From NCBI GenBank assembly GCA_965208745.1, contig CBDBPN010000004.1:3596001-3660000 (forward strand): a DNA stretch of 64,000 bases, read 5' to 3'. The notes beneath the pieces were generated by a model. It ran no database searches. It was not told the DNA's origin and saw nothing but the letters and a program-made list of their open reading frames with translations. The first letter of the stretch is position 1. Each line of letters opens with the position of its first letter. Made by a program: the position numbers and the translations under genes. Below are positions 35,378 through 44,266 of the stretch, one piece after another. The stretch comes from VXNE01 sp965208745. Its GTDB lineage: Bacteria; Pseudomonadota; Gammaproteobacteria; Pseudomonadales; Azotimanducaceae.

Positions 35378-36220
35378 ATGCTCGAAGGCTCGCTGCGCAA
35401 GCTGTCCTTCACCGCCGACAGGCCGATCCGCTACGTCCTGCACGCCGGCGGCAGCCTGCCGCTCAATCCGTGTCTCGGGGAGGGACTGCGCATCACCTGG
35501 CTTGGCGAGACGCGCTGCGAACACTGCGGAACGCGTACGCCGAAGCGGTACGGAGGCGGCTACTGCTACCGCTGCTTCAAGACCCTGGCGCGCTGCGACC
35601 TCTGCGTCGTCAGCCCGACCCGCTGCCACTACCGCCTCGGCACGTGCCGGGAGCCCGAGTGGGGCGAGGCACACTGCATGGTCCCGCACACGGTGTATCT
35701 GGCGAACTCGTCGGGCGTGAAGGTGGGCCTGACAAGGGGTAGCACGGCCGTACCCCGTTGGATCGAGCAGGGGGCGACCCAGGGGCTCTCCATCGCGCGA
35801 GCCGCAACGCGGCGCGCCGCCGGAGAACTCGAGGCGCTGCTGGCCGAGCGCATGCCCGACAAGACGGACTGGCGTGCGCTCGTGACCGGCCGGGCGAAAC
35901 CGCTGGATCTCGCGGCGATCGCCGGGGGCGTGCCCGAGCGGACCCGGGAGCGGGCCGCGCGGCTGTCGGGCGTGGAATGGCTCGAGGAGCGCGAGACGGC
36001 GGACCTCGAGTATCCGATCATGCGCTACAGCCGGCGCCCGGCGCGCCTCACGCTCGCCGAGGACGGCGATCGCGTGGTGGAAGGGCGCCTGCGGGGCGTG
36101 ATCGGCCAGTACCTGCTGTTCGATCACGGCGCCTTCCATGTGGCCGCGCACACCGGCTGCGCGGTACGGGTGGAGCGGCTCGGCGAGGAGGTCGTCGAGC
36201 GTCAGTTGGAACTGTTCTGA
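35378..36220 (+). CDS. DUF2797 zinc-cluster protein
   Basis: A 280-residue DUF2797 protein of unknown function. Many cysteines lie in order: Cys47-x2-Cys50, Cys63-x2-Cys66, Cys73-x2-Cys76, Cys83, Cys90, which probably bind zinc. Next comes VYLANSSGVKVGLTR ... RWIEQGA, which resembles the core of GIY-YIG nuclease domains. The C-terminus continues to LGEEVVERQLELF. A tandem repeat begins at the stop codon. Confidence 0.8.
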   Translation: MLEGSLRKLSFTADRPIRYVLHAGGSLPLNPCLGEGLRITWLGETRCEHCGTRTPKRYGGGYCYRCFKTLARCDLCVVSPTRCHYRLGTCREPEWGEAHCMVPHTVYLANSSGVKVGLTRGSTAVPRWIEQGATQGLSIARAATRRAAGELEALLAERMPDKTDWRALVTGRAKPLDLAAIAGGVPERTRERAARLSGVEWLEERETADLEYPIMRYSRRPARLTLAEDGDRVVEGRLRGVIGQYLLFDHGAFHVAAHTGCAVRVERLGEEVVERQLELF

Positions 36221-36341
36221 GGAGCCCTCAGCCGGGGAGCGCGAGGGCGGCCCGCGCAGGGGCTTGCCCCTCGCAAGAAGAGGAGCCCTCAGCCGGGGAG
36301 CGCGAGGGCGGCCCGCGCAGGGGCTTGCCCCTCGCGAGAAA
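36220..36341 (+). repeat. 61-bp tandem repeat, two copies
   Basis: Copies at 36220-36280 and 36281-36341 differ at about two positions, and the first few bases of a third copy follow. Each unit contains an inverted AGGGGC/GCCCCT core flanked by GCGAG/CTCGC, so each can fold. It fills the gap between the DUF2797 stop codon and the pepN ribosome binding site (AAGGAG, 36364-36369). Confidence 0.85.
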
Positions 36342-36376
36342 GGGAGCCCGCGCGGCACGGAAAAAGGAGCAAATTG

Positions 36377-39040
36377 ATGACGGATGGCACGACCTACCTG
36401 GCGGACTACCGCCCCTTTCCTTTCCGCCTCGAAGAGACGCACCTCGAGTTCGACATACGCGAGGGACACACCGAGGTCCGGGCGGACCTGCGTTTCGACG
36501 GGGACGGCGCGGGAGGCGACCTGCGTCTCGATGGCCAGGAACTGACGCTGCTCGGAGTCGCCGTGGACGGCCGCGAACTGTCCGGCAACGAGTACCGCCT
36601 GGACGAGGAGTCGTTGACCCTGTTCGACGCGCCGGCCCGCTGCACCGTCACCGTGCGCACGCGGATCGAGCCGGAGAAGAACACGATCCTCGAGGGCCTC
36701 TACAAGTCCGGGGCGATGTACTGCACGCAGTGCGAGGCCGAGGGGTTCCGCCGGATGGTCTACTACCCCGACCGCCCCGACGTGCTGTCCCGCTTCACCA
36801 CCACCGTCACCGCTGACGCGGCGACCTGTCCGGTGCTGCTGTCCAATGGCAACCTGGTCGCGGAGGAAGTGCGAGAGGGCCGCCGCACGGTCACCTGGCG
36901 GGACCCCTTCCCGAAACCGGGCTACCTGTTCGCCCTCGTGGCGGGCAACCTCGACGTCGTCGAGGACACCTTCGAGACGATGTCGGGCCGCCGCGTGACC
37001 CTCAAGATCTACTCGGAGCCGCACAACATCGGGCAGTGCGCCTACGCCATGTCCGCCGTGAAACGGGCCATGCGCTGGGACGAGGAACGCTTCGGACGGG
37101 AATACGACCTGGACATCTTCATGATCGTCGCGGTGGAGGATTTCAACGCCGGCGCCATGGAGAACAAGGGCTTGAACATCTTCAACACGAGCCTGCTGCT
37201 GGCCTCCCCCGACACCGCGACGGACGCGGCGCACCTGCGCGTGGAAGCGGTGATCGGACACGAGTACTTCCACAACTGGAGCGGGAACCGCGTCACCTGC
37301 CGCGACTGGTTCCAGCTCAGCCTCAAGGAAGGCTTCACGGTCTTTCGCGACTCCCTCTTCAGCGCGGACATGAACTCGCCCACGATGAAACGTGTCGAGG
37401 ACGTCGAGTTCCTGCGCAACGCCCAGTTCCCCGAGGACGCCGGTCCGCTGGCGCACCCGGTGCGTCCGGACTCGTACCGGGAGATATCGAACTTCTATAC
37501 GACCACGGTGTACGAGAAGGGCGCCGAGGTCGTCGGCATGCTCCGGACCCTCCTCGGGGCGTCCCGCTTCCGTGCCGGGTCGGACCTCTATTTCGCGCGG
37601 CACGACGGCGGCGCCGTCACCACCGAGGACTTCGTGGACGCGATGGCCGAGGTCTCGGGGATGGACCTGACGCAGTTCCGGCGCTGGTACGACCAGGCCG
37701 GCACGCCCGTCCTCACGGTCTCGGAGGCGCGCGACGACGAGGCCCTCACGCTGACCGTCGTGCAGGACTGCCCGCCGACGCCGCGGCAGGAGGAGAAACG
37801 GCCTTTCCACCTGCCCCTCGCGATCGGTCTCCTCGACGAGGAAGGCGCCGACCTGCTCGGCGCGGCGGGTGACGGCGCCATGCGGGTGCTGTCCGAAGCC
37901 TTCGTGGAGAACCCGGACGCGGACGGCACCCTCGTCGCGCACCTGGTCGACCGCGAGACGACGTTGCGCTTCGAGGACGCGCCGCAGGGCGCGGTGGTCA
38001 GCTTCCTGCGCGGCTTCTCCGCCCCCGTCAAGGTGCGTTACGAGCGGTCCGGCGGGGAACTGCTGTTCCTGGCCGCCCACGACACCGACGGGTTCGCGCG
38101 TTGGGACGCGGCGCAGACACTCCTTGCGCGGGCCATGATCGAGTCCGATGCCGGCCTCGATGCCAACGTGCTCGAACTCTTCGATCGACTCACGCAGGCG
38201 GCCGCATCGGCGCCGGACGACGGCGAGGCGAAGGCGCTGCTCGCCGCCATGATGGACCCGCCGCGGGCGCAGTACCTGCTCGACCTCCGGCCGGAGTCCG
38301 ACATCCTCCACTGGTGCGACGCCCGGGACGATCTCCTCGACCGCGTGTCGGAGCGTTTCCGGGATCGATGGCTCCAACTCTACGGCGGCAACGCGACGCA
38401 TGGCGCGTACGTTCCGGACGGTCCCGGTGTCGCCCGCCGCGGCCTGAAGAACCGGGCATTGGCGCTGTACGCCCGCACGGGGGAGGACGCCGAGACACTC
38501 CTCTCGGATCAGTTCGAGCAGGCCGACAACCTGACGGACCGCGAGGCGGCGCTCTCGATCATGCTCGAGTCGGCGCGGATCGACGACGCGCGCAAGCAGG
38601 CCGCGTGCGACGCCTTCTACGAGAGATGGCGGCACGAAGCGCTCCTCGTCGACGTGTGGTTGCGTGTGCAGGCCGGCTGCGACCGCCCGGGAGCACTTAA
38701 GCGCGTGCGGTCCCTGGAAGGGCACTCCGCCTTCGACATGACGAACCCCAACAAGGTGCGCGCCCTGTTCGCCGCGTTCGCGGCCAACACGCGCAGCTTC
38801 CATGCGTCCGACGGCGAGGGTTACGGGTATCTGGCGGACCGGATCGCCCGCCTCGACGAGATCAATGCCAGGATGGCGGCACGTCTCGCGACCCCGCTGA
38901 CGCGCTGGGAGCGGTTCGACGCGGGGCGGCAGCGGCGCATGTGTGCGGCGCTCCGGCGCCTGTCGGCGGGCGAGATGTCGAAGGACCTCGCGGAGGTGGT
39001 GTCGAAGAGCCTGGCTCGCGCCGGGCAACGCGGGGCGTAG
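36377..39040 (+). CDS. pepN: Aminopeptidase N (M1 family)
   Basis: Cytoplasmic zinc aminopeptidase, 887 residues. The exopeptidase motif GAMEN is at residues 259-263; HEYFH (295-299) and Glu318 in LSLKEGF form the zinc site. The C-terminal half is the long helical domain typical of the PepN group. The ATG at 36377 is preferred over the adjacent TTG because of AAGGAG at 36364-36369. It converges with the BatB/C gene 12 bp downstream. Confidence 0.96.
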   Translation: MTDGTTYLADYRPFPFRLEETHLEFDIREGHTEVRADLRFDGDGAGGDLRLDGQELTLLGVAVDGRELSGNEYRLDEESLTLFDAPARCTVTVRTRIEPEKNTILEGLYKSGAMYCTQCEAEGFRRMVYYPDRPDVLSRFTTTVTADAATCPVLLSNGNLVAEEVREGRRTVTWRDPFPKPGYLFALVAGNLDVVEDTFETMSGRRVTLKIYSEPHNIGQCAYAMSAVKRAMRWDEERFGREYDLDIFMIVAVEDFNAGAMENKGLNIFNTSLLLASPDTATDAAHLRVEAVIGHEYFHNWSGNRVTCRDWFQLSLKEGFTVFRDSLFSADMNSPTMKRVEDVEFLRNAQFPEDAGPLAHPVRPDSYREISNFYTTTVYEKGAEVVGMLRTLLGASRFRAGSDLYFARHDGGAVTTEDFVDAMAEVSGMDLTQFRRWYDQAGTPVLTVSEARDDEALTLTVVQDCPPTPRQEEKRPFHLPLAIGLLDEEGADLLGAAGDGAMRVLSEAFVENPDADGTLVAHLVDRETTLRFEDAPQGAVVSFLRGFSAPVKVRYERSGGELLFLAAHDTDGFARWDAAQTLLARAMIESDAGLDANVLELFDRLTQAAASAPDDGEAKALLAAMMDPPRAQYLLDLRPESDILHWCDARDDLLDRVSERFRDRWLQLYGGNATHGAYVPDGPGVARRGLKNRALALYARTGEDAETLLSDQFEQADNLTDREAALSIMLESARIDDARKQAACDAFYERWRHEALLVDVWLRVQAGCDRPGALKRVRSLEGHSAFDMTNPNKVRALFAAFAANTRSFHASDGEGYGYLADRIARLDEINARMAARLATPLTRWERFDAGRQRRMCAALRRLSAGEMSKDLAEVVSKSLARAGQRGA

Positions 39041-39052
39041 CGCCGCGTCCCG

Positions 39053-40759
39053 CTACCAGGCAGGTCCCCGCTCGCGGCTGCCGTAGTCCCCCTGCCGCAG
39101 CCGCTGGTTGGTTTCGTGGCGGAACTTGCGCCGCAGGAGCCCACCCGGGTCGTCCGGCACGGAGTCGAGCCAGCGGATGCGGGCGTCGGCGGAAGGCGGG
39201 CCCGGCGCCGCGTCCGTCGGAGGCGCGGCTCCCATATCGGCATCGCGCATGCCGGCGTCCGGGTCCGCCCGCGCCGCGGGGCTCTCCTCGGGCGCGGCGC
39301 CGAGGCCTTCCGGAGCCCCGGCGCGCCCGCCGTCCGCGCCGTCTTCGCGCGCACCCTGGGCGAGGAGCCCCGCGACGAGGTCGCGGTTGTGCCGGGCGTC
39401 GGCATGGCCGGGCGCCATGGCCAGGACGCGCTCGTAGGCGGCGACCGCGGCCTCCAGCGCCCCCAGGTGCGCCAGGGCGGTGCCGAGGTTGTAGTACCCC
39501 GTGGGGGTATCGTCGGTACGGAACCGGTTCGCCGCACCCTCGATGTCCCCGGCCCGGTACTGCGCGACCGCGGCCCACCGCGGATCCTCGAAGCGCCGGG
39601 CGGCCGCTTCGGCGCGTCCTCCCCGCAGCATCTCGTAGGCCCGCTGGTCCGGGCGCTGCCACAGGTTGCCGGCGGCGCCGATGGCCGTGTCGATCGCCGG
39701 CGTCCGCGGGGCTTCGGCAAGGCCAACCGGCGCGATCAGCAGGCAGGCGAGCCCCGTCAGCACGCCGCGGCGGAACCCCAGGCACACCACGGCGAGCACG
39801 GGCAGCACGAGCCAGAACCCCACGTCGTGCCAGGTGTCGAACGTGCGGTCGGACTGCGCCGCCGGCTCCGCGCGCGCGGTATCCCGCCATGTCCACGGCG
39901 CTGTGCCGGAATCCAGCGTCCGATACTCGCCGTACGTCCCGCGCGCGAGGTCCGCGAGCCGGGCGTCCAGCCGCGTGTGCACCCGGGCTCCGGTCTCGTC
40001 GGTGAGAAAGCGCCCGGGGACGCCCCGGAAGTCCAGGGGAATCGCCCCGCCTGCGGGGGTCCCGACCCCCACGATGGAGATGGGGAACGCGGGATCGCGA
40101 TGCCGCAGGACCTCGTCGGGTTCGTCCACGCCGTCGGTCACGAGCACGATCTGCCCCCGTGTGACCCCCACGTTCGGAAACAGCCCCCTCGCCGCGGCGA
40201 GGGCCGGATCGGGTCGGCTGCCGGCGACGGGCATGATCTCGGGGACCAGCGCCGGCAGGAGATTCTCGATGTTGCCCGCGTCGTCCGTCAGGGGCGTGAC
40301 CACGTGCGCGTCTCCCGCGTACACCACGAGTCCCGTGAGCCCCTCCTGCCGGTCCTCCAGCATCCGCGAGATGGCCGCGTGCGCCCGCGCGATGCGTGAC
40401 GGTGGCGTGTCGCGGGCATACATCGACAGCGACAGGTCCAGCACGATGACGGTGGCGTCGCGATGCGTCGCGACCGGTTGCGGCAGCCGTTCGAGAGTCG
40501 GCCCCGCGAGGGCGCAGACGGCGGCGCCGAACGCGCTGAACGCCAGGACGTGGAAGGTGGCCCGCGCGCGCCGGCTCCCCGCGTCGCCCCCGTGGAGCAG
40601 CACCGTGAGCAGTTCGGGCGCGACGACGCGGTGCCAGCCGCCCGCGCCCCGAGCGGTGCGGCGGGCCAGCAGCGGCAGGCACGCGAGCGGCAGCGCGGCG
40701 AACCACCACGGTCGCAGGAAGTGGAAATCCGAGAGCAGTTCCATGACCGCGGCCGTCAT
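39053..40759 (-). CDS. BatB-BatC fusion: VWA domain membrane protein with TPR
   Basis: A 568-residue membrane protein. Helices near residues 17-32 and 70-85 are followed by a VWA domain with DLSLS (residues 108-112) as metal-dependent adhesion site, another membrane segment (FWLVLPVLAVVCLG), then tetratricopeptides (TGYYNLGTALAHLGALEAAV) and a disordered Ala/Pro/Gly-rich region ending KFRHETNQRLRQGDYG. It joins what are separate BatB and BatC genes in many bacteria. The ATG overlaps the BatA stop by 4 bp. Confidence 0.87.
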   Translation of the reverse strand: MTAAVMELLSDFHFLRPWWFAALPLACLPLLARRTARGAGGWHRVVAPELLTVLLHGGDAGSRRARATFHVLAFSAFGAAVCALAGPTLERLPQPVATHRDATVIVLDLSLSMYARDTPPSRIARAHAAISRMLEDRQEGLTGLVVYAGDAHVVTPLTDDAGNIENLLPALVPEIMPVAGSRPDPALAAARGLFPNVGVTRGQIVLVTDGVDEPDEVLRHRDPAFPISIVGVGTPAGGAIPLDFRGVPGRFLTDETGARVHTRLDARLADLARGTYGEYRTLDSGTAPWTWRDTARAEPAAQSDRTFDTWHDVGFWLVLPVLAVVCLGFRRGVLTGLACLLIAPVGLAEAPRTPAIDTAIGAAGNLWQRPDQRAYEMLRGGRAEAAARRFEDPRWAAVAQYRAGDIEGAANRFRTDDTPTGYYNLGTALAHLGALEAAVAAYERVLAMAPGHADARHNRDLVAGLLAQGAREDGADGGRAGAPEGLGAAPEESPAARADPDAGMRDADMGAAPPTDAAPGPPSADARIRWLDSVPDDPGGLLRRKFRHETNQRLRQGDYGSRERGPAW

Positions 40760-41754
40760 GCGGACACCGTCGCCGAGCGTGGCGCGGTGCCGGGCCCGTA
40801 CGCGACGCACAGACCCAGCAGCAGCGCGCAGGCGAGGGACAGCGGCCAGTGGTAGAGAGCGCGTATCGGACGCAGGCGCTCGGGGTCCTGTTGCGCGGGT
40901 TCGAGCGCGTCGATGACGTCGTAGATCCGCGCCAGCCCCGCGGTGTCGCGGGCACGGAAGTACTGGCCGCCCGTGACGCGGGCGATCTCCGCCAGGGTCG
41001 GCTCGTCGAGGCCGAGCGAGGGGTTCACGACGCGGACGCCGAGCGCACCGGAGATCTCCATCGCCTCGCTGCCGAATCCCACGGTGTGTATGCGCACCCC
41101 CTCGAGGGCCGCCATCGCGGCCGCCTCACGGGGGTCGATGTTCCCCGCGTTGTTCGAGCCATCGCTCAGGAGGACGAGCACGCGGCTGTCGGAAGGCCGC
41201 TCGTGCAGGCGTTTCACCGCGAGGGCGACGGCGTCCCCGATGGCGGTCCTGCCGCCGGCGATCCCGACCGGGGCTTCCAGGAGAAAGCGGCGTACGGTGG
41301 CGAGGTCGAAGGTGAGGGGCGCCTGCAGGTAGGCGTGCGTCCCGAACAGGATGAGGCCGACGCGGTCGCCGTCGCGTCGCTCGATGAACTCGTCGATCAC
41401 CGCCTTCACGGCCGCCAGGCGGTCGGCGGGCACGCCGTCGAGGGTGACGTCCTCCATCGACATGCTCCCGGAGATGTCGACGGCCAGGAGCAGGTCCCGG
41501 CCGGTCGCCGGCAGGTCGACGGCGTCGCCGGTCCACTGCGGGCGCGCGGCGGCCGCGATCGCGAGGGACCAGGCCGCCCAGAGAAGCAAGAGCGGCAGAT
41601 ACGCCTTGCGCCCGTGCGGTGCGTCGGTCTCGAACGGTTCGACGGTCGGGACCGCGAGCGCCGCCGGAGCCAGGAGTCGGACGGGACGCAGTCGGCGTGC
41701 CAGGAACGGCAACGGCCAGAGAAGCGCGGCCCACGGCCAGGCAAACTCGATCAT
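40756..41754 (-). CDS. BatA-like VWA domain membrane protein
   Basis: A 332-residue protein with two N-terminal membrane helices, a VWA domain with a full DISGS MIDAS (Asp93) and a C-terminal helix (LSLACALLLGLCVAYG). Such proteins bind divalent metal and, with MoxR ATPases, are thought to assemble or protect envelope or metalloprotein complexes. Overlapping starts and stops tie it to both neighbours. Confidence 0.88.
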   Translation of the reverse strand: MIEFAWPWAALLWPLPFLARRLRPVRLLAPAALAVPTVEPFETDAPHGRKAYLPLLLLWAAWSLAIAAAARPQWTGDAVDLPATGRDLLLAVDISGSMSMEDVTLDGVPADRLAAVKAVIDEFIERRDGDRVGLILFGTHAYLQAPLTFDLATVRRFLLEAPVGIAGGRTAIGDAVALAVKRLHERPSDSRVLVLLSDGSNNAGNIDPREAAAMAALEGVRIHTVGFGSEAMEISGALGVRVVNPSLGLDEPTLAEIARVTGGQYFRARDTAGLARIYDVIDALEPAQQDPERLRPIRALYHWPLSLACALLLGLCVAYGPGTAPRSATVSA

Positions 41755-42236
41755 CGTGCCGGCCGCTCCGGTTTCGGAGGGGCGAGTCGGGCGAGGGTCC
41801 TGCGCACCAGTTCGGCCAGCTCGGCCGGGTCGTCGCGGAGCGTGCGGCGGAACCGCTGGTCGCCCAGCAGCCGTCCCGGCGCACCCGTGAACGCGGCGTC
41901 CCGGCAGCGCTCCCGCAGCAGCGCCAGCCACGCGTCGCCGCTTGCCCGGACCGCGTCCGCGCGCTGCTCCGCGTCCACCAGGAGGTCCTTGAGCAACGCG
42001 TTCGCGGCGTCCGCGAATGCGCGCGGCCCGATCTCCCCGGCCGCGCGGCGTCCCTCCAGGACGGCGAATCGGGCGCGCGCCCTGCGGTAAGGGGCCGTGC
42101 GGCCGCGGTGCTGCCAGACGCGGCGCACGGCCCAGGCGAGGACGACGACCACGACGAGCGTCACCAGCCACCAGCCGGGCGCCGGGGGCCACCAGCCGGG
42201 CGGCAGGGGCTCGTGGATGTCCCGGAGTCCGTTCAC
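41751..42236 (-). CDS. DUF4381 membrane protein
   Basis: A 161-residue protein with one membrane helix (WWLVTLVVVVVLAWAVRRVW) after a proline/tryptophan-rich start (HEPLPPGWWPPAPG), which is typical of DUF4381, and a cytoplasmic helical domain. It is a constant member of MoxR/DUF58/VWA operons and probably bridges the VWA proteins. It overlaps BatA by 4 bp and DUF58 by 4 bp. Confidence 0.85.
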   Translation of the reverse strand: MNGLRDIHEPLPPGWWPPAPGWWLVTLVVVVVLAWAVRRVWQHRGRTAPYRRARARFAVLEGRRAAGEIGPRAFADAANALLKDLLVDAEQRADAVRASGDAWLALLRERCRDAAFTGAPGRLLGDQRFRRTLRDDPAELAELVRRTLARLAPPKPERPAR

Positions 42237-43207
42237 GCCGTCGATGCTTGTGTCAGGCGCATTCCGGAGCGGGAAGCGGTCTGCTCGAGAGTGCGCAGGT
42301 GTCCGTCGAATCGGGCGCGATACGCGGAGCGCAGGTGCCCGTCACCGCTGTGGAACGACTCGCGCCGCTCGCCGTCGGTCACGTGATAGCGCCCGGCCGG
42401 CGGCAGTTCGCGTTCGAGCGGGTCGTGCACGAAGTGGAGTTCCACCTCGTTGTGCCGCGCGATGCCGGCGAGTGCGTCCAGGGCGGCCCCATGCGGGTCG
42501 GGCAGCGTCGCCGACGCGCCGAGGAAGTCGCTGACGACGACGATGCGGTGGTTGACGCCGGCGATGCGCAGCAGGGGCGCGACGAGCCGCCACCAGGCGT
42601 CGCCTCCTTCGGTCGTGGCGTCGCTGGCGCCTGCGCCGGGCTCGGGCTCGGCGCCGAGGGCACGGTTCGCCTCGACCAGGGCGGCGAGCACGCGCAGCAC
42701 CGCGGCCTCGCGACGCAGCGGCTTGAAGACCCGTACGCCGCTCTGGTCGAGCACCAGTCCGCCGACCCGGTCCTGGGCCGCGAGGGCCCGCCACGCCGTC
42801 GTGGCCGCGATCTCCGCCGCGAGTACCGACTTCAGGCGGCCCTGGCTGCCGAAGAACATCGACCGCGTCTGGTCCACCACGATCAGGGTGGGCCGTTCGC
42901 GCTCCTCCCGAAAGACCTTGGTGTGCGGTTTGCCCTTGCGCGCCGTCACACGCCAGTCGATGGACCGGAGGTCGTCGCCCGGCTGGTAGGGACGTACCTC
43001 GTCGAAGTCCATCCCCCGGCCCCGGACCGGGGCGGCGCGTTCGCCGTGCCAGGGCGCGGCGGCGGTGGCGGACGGACCGCGCGCGGTGGGGATGCGCAGC
43101 CGGGCCAGGTCGTCCAGCGACACGTAAGCGCCCGCCAGGACCCAAGACTCCGGCGCGTCGACTCGCCCGGGAATCGGCACGTGTACCGTCGCTCCGCTCC
43201 GCGGCAC
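42233..43207 (-). CDS. DUF58 family protein
   Basis: A 324-residue soluble VWA-related protein. The family signature GRGMDFDEVRPYQPGDDLR followed by IDWRVTAR is present, and later VVDQTRSMFFGS is a degenerate MIDAS. Members are partners of MoxR ATPases. It starts 2 bp after the moxR stop. Function in detail is unknown. Confidence 0.9.
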   Translation of the reverse strand: MPRSGATVHVPIPGRVDAPESWVLAGAYVSLDDLARLRIPTARGPSATAAAPWHGERAAPVRGRGMDFDEVRPYQPGDDLRSIDWRVTARKGKPHTKVFREERERPTLIVVDQTRSMFFGSQGRLKSVLAAEIAATTAWRALAAQDRVGGLVLDQSGVRVFKPLRREAAVLRVLAALVEANRALGAEPEPGAGASDATTEGGDAWWRLVAPLLRIAGVNHRIVVVSDFLGASATLPDPHGAALDALAGIARHNEVELHFVHDPLERELPPAGRYHVTDGERRESFHSGDGHLRSAYRARFDGHLRTLEQTASRSGMRLTQASTA

Positions 43208-43209
43208 GG

Positions 43210-44163
43210 TCAGGGGGCCGGCACGGTCTCGAGGGCGCCCGCCAGCACCGCGTCCGCGTCGATGCCGCGCGCCTGGGCGTCGAAAGTGGCGATCAGGCGG
43301 TGGCGCAGCACGTCGGGAGCGACCGCCGCCACGTCGCCCGGGGTGGCGAAGTCGCGGCCGTCGAGCCAGGCGACCGCGCGGGCGCAGCGATCGAGGGCGA
43401 TGGTCCCGCGGGGGCTGGCGCCGTACTCCAGCAGGGGATCGGCCCGCGTGGCCTCAACGAGCGCGACGATGTAGCCCTCGACGGCCGGGGCGACGAAGAC
43501 GTCCGCGATCGCCCGGCGGGCGGCCGCGACGTCTTGCTGGGAGAGCGGCGTGGGCGGTGGCGGGGGTTCCGGCTGGAGTTGCTCGCTCCGCGCGAGGTGC
43601 AGGATCTCGCGCTCCGAAGCCGCGTCCGGGTATCCCACGGTCACGTGCAGCAGGAAGCGGTCGAGCTGGGCTTCCGGGAGCGGATACGTCCCTTCCTGCT
43701 CAATGGGGTTCTGGGTCGCCATGACGAGGAACAGGTCGGGCAGCGCGAACGTCTCGCGTCCGTAGCTGACCTGGCGTTCGGCCATCGCCTCGAGGAGCGC
43801 CGCCTGGACCTTGGCGGGGGCGCGGTTGACCTCGTCGGCGAGGAGCAGGTTGTGGAACACGGGACCCTGGCGGAAGGTGAACGTGCCGTCGTCGGCGTTG
43901 ATCACCTCGGTACCGGTGACGTCGCTCGGCAGCAGGTCGGGCGTGAACTGGATGCGGTGGAAACTGCCCTCGACCGTGCGCGCGAGTTCCCGGATGGCGC
44001 GCGTCTTGGCAAGCCCCGGAGCGCCCTCGACGAGGAGGTGCCCGTCGCACAGCAACGCCATCACCAGGCGCCGGATCAGGGTCTGCTGGCCGACGATGCG
44101 GGACTCGAGCCACGCGATGGCTGCATGCACGCGGTCGTGCGGGAGGTCGTGAACGGCTTCCAT
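43210..44163 (-). CDS. MoxR-family AAA+ ATPase
   Basis: A 317-residue AAA+ chaperone-like ATPase. Walker A VEGAPGLAKTRAI, Walker B LLLADEVNRAPAK, sensor FLVMATQNPIEQEGTYPLPEAQ and arginine-finger region QLDRFLLH are present. It heads a five-gene operon (MoxR, DUF58, DUF4381, BatA, BatB/C) associated with stress or complex maturation. BatD is not in the window. It is divergent from pyrD with a 103-bp gap. Confidence 0.93.
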   Translation of the reverse strand: MEAVHDLPHDRVHAAIAWLESRIVGQQTLIRRLVMALLCDGHLLVEGAPGLAKTRAIRELARTVEGSFHRIQFTPDLLPSDVTGTEVINADDGTFTFRQGPVFHNLLLADEVNRAPAKVQAALLEAMAERQVSYGRETFALPDLFLVMATQNPIEQEGTYPLPEAQLDRFLLHVTVGYPDAASEREILHLARSEQLQPEPPPPPTPLSQQDVAAARRAIADVFVAPAVEGYIVALVEATRADPLLEYGASPRGTIALDRCARAVAWLDGRDFATPGDVAAVAPDVLRHRLIATFDAQARGIDADAVLAGALETVPAP

Positions 44164-44266
44164 GTGCTTGGGACAGCGGCCCGGCGACGGTGTCGCGGAT
44201 TGTAGCCGTTGCGGTGCGCCGGCGGTCGCGCGCGAGCGGTCGCGGCGAACGGGATACACTCGTTGC

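Noticed and set aside
35171..39028. 1285-codon minus-strand open frame opposite pepN
   Set aside because: Same reason: antisense shadow of pepN and DUF2797, with low-complexity composition.
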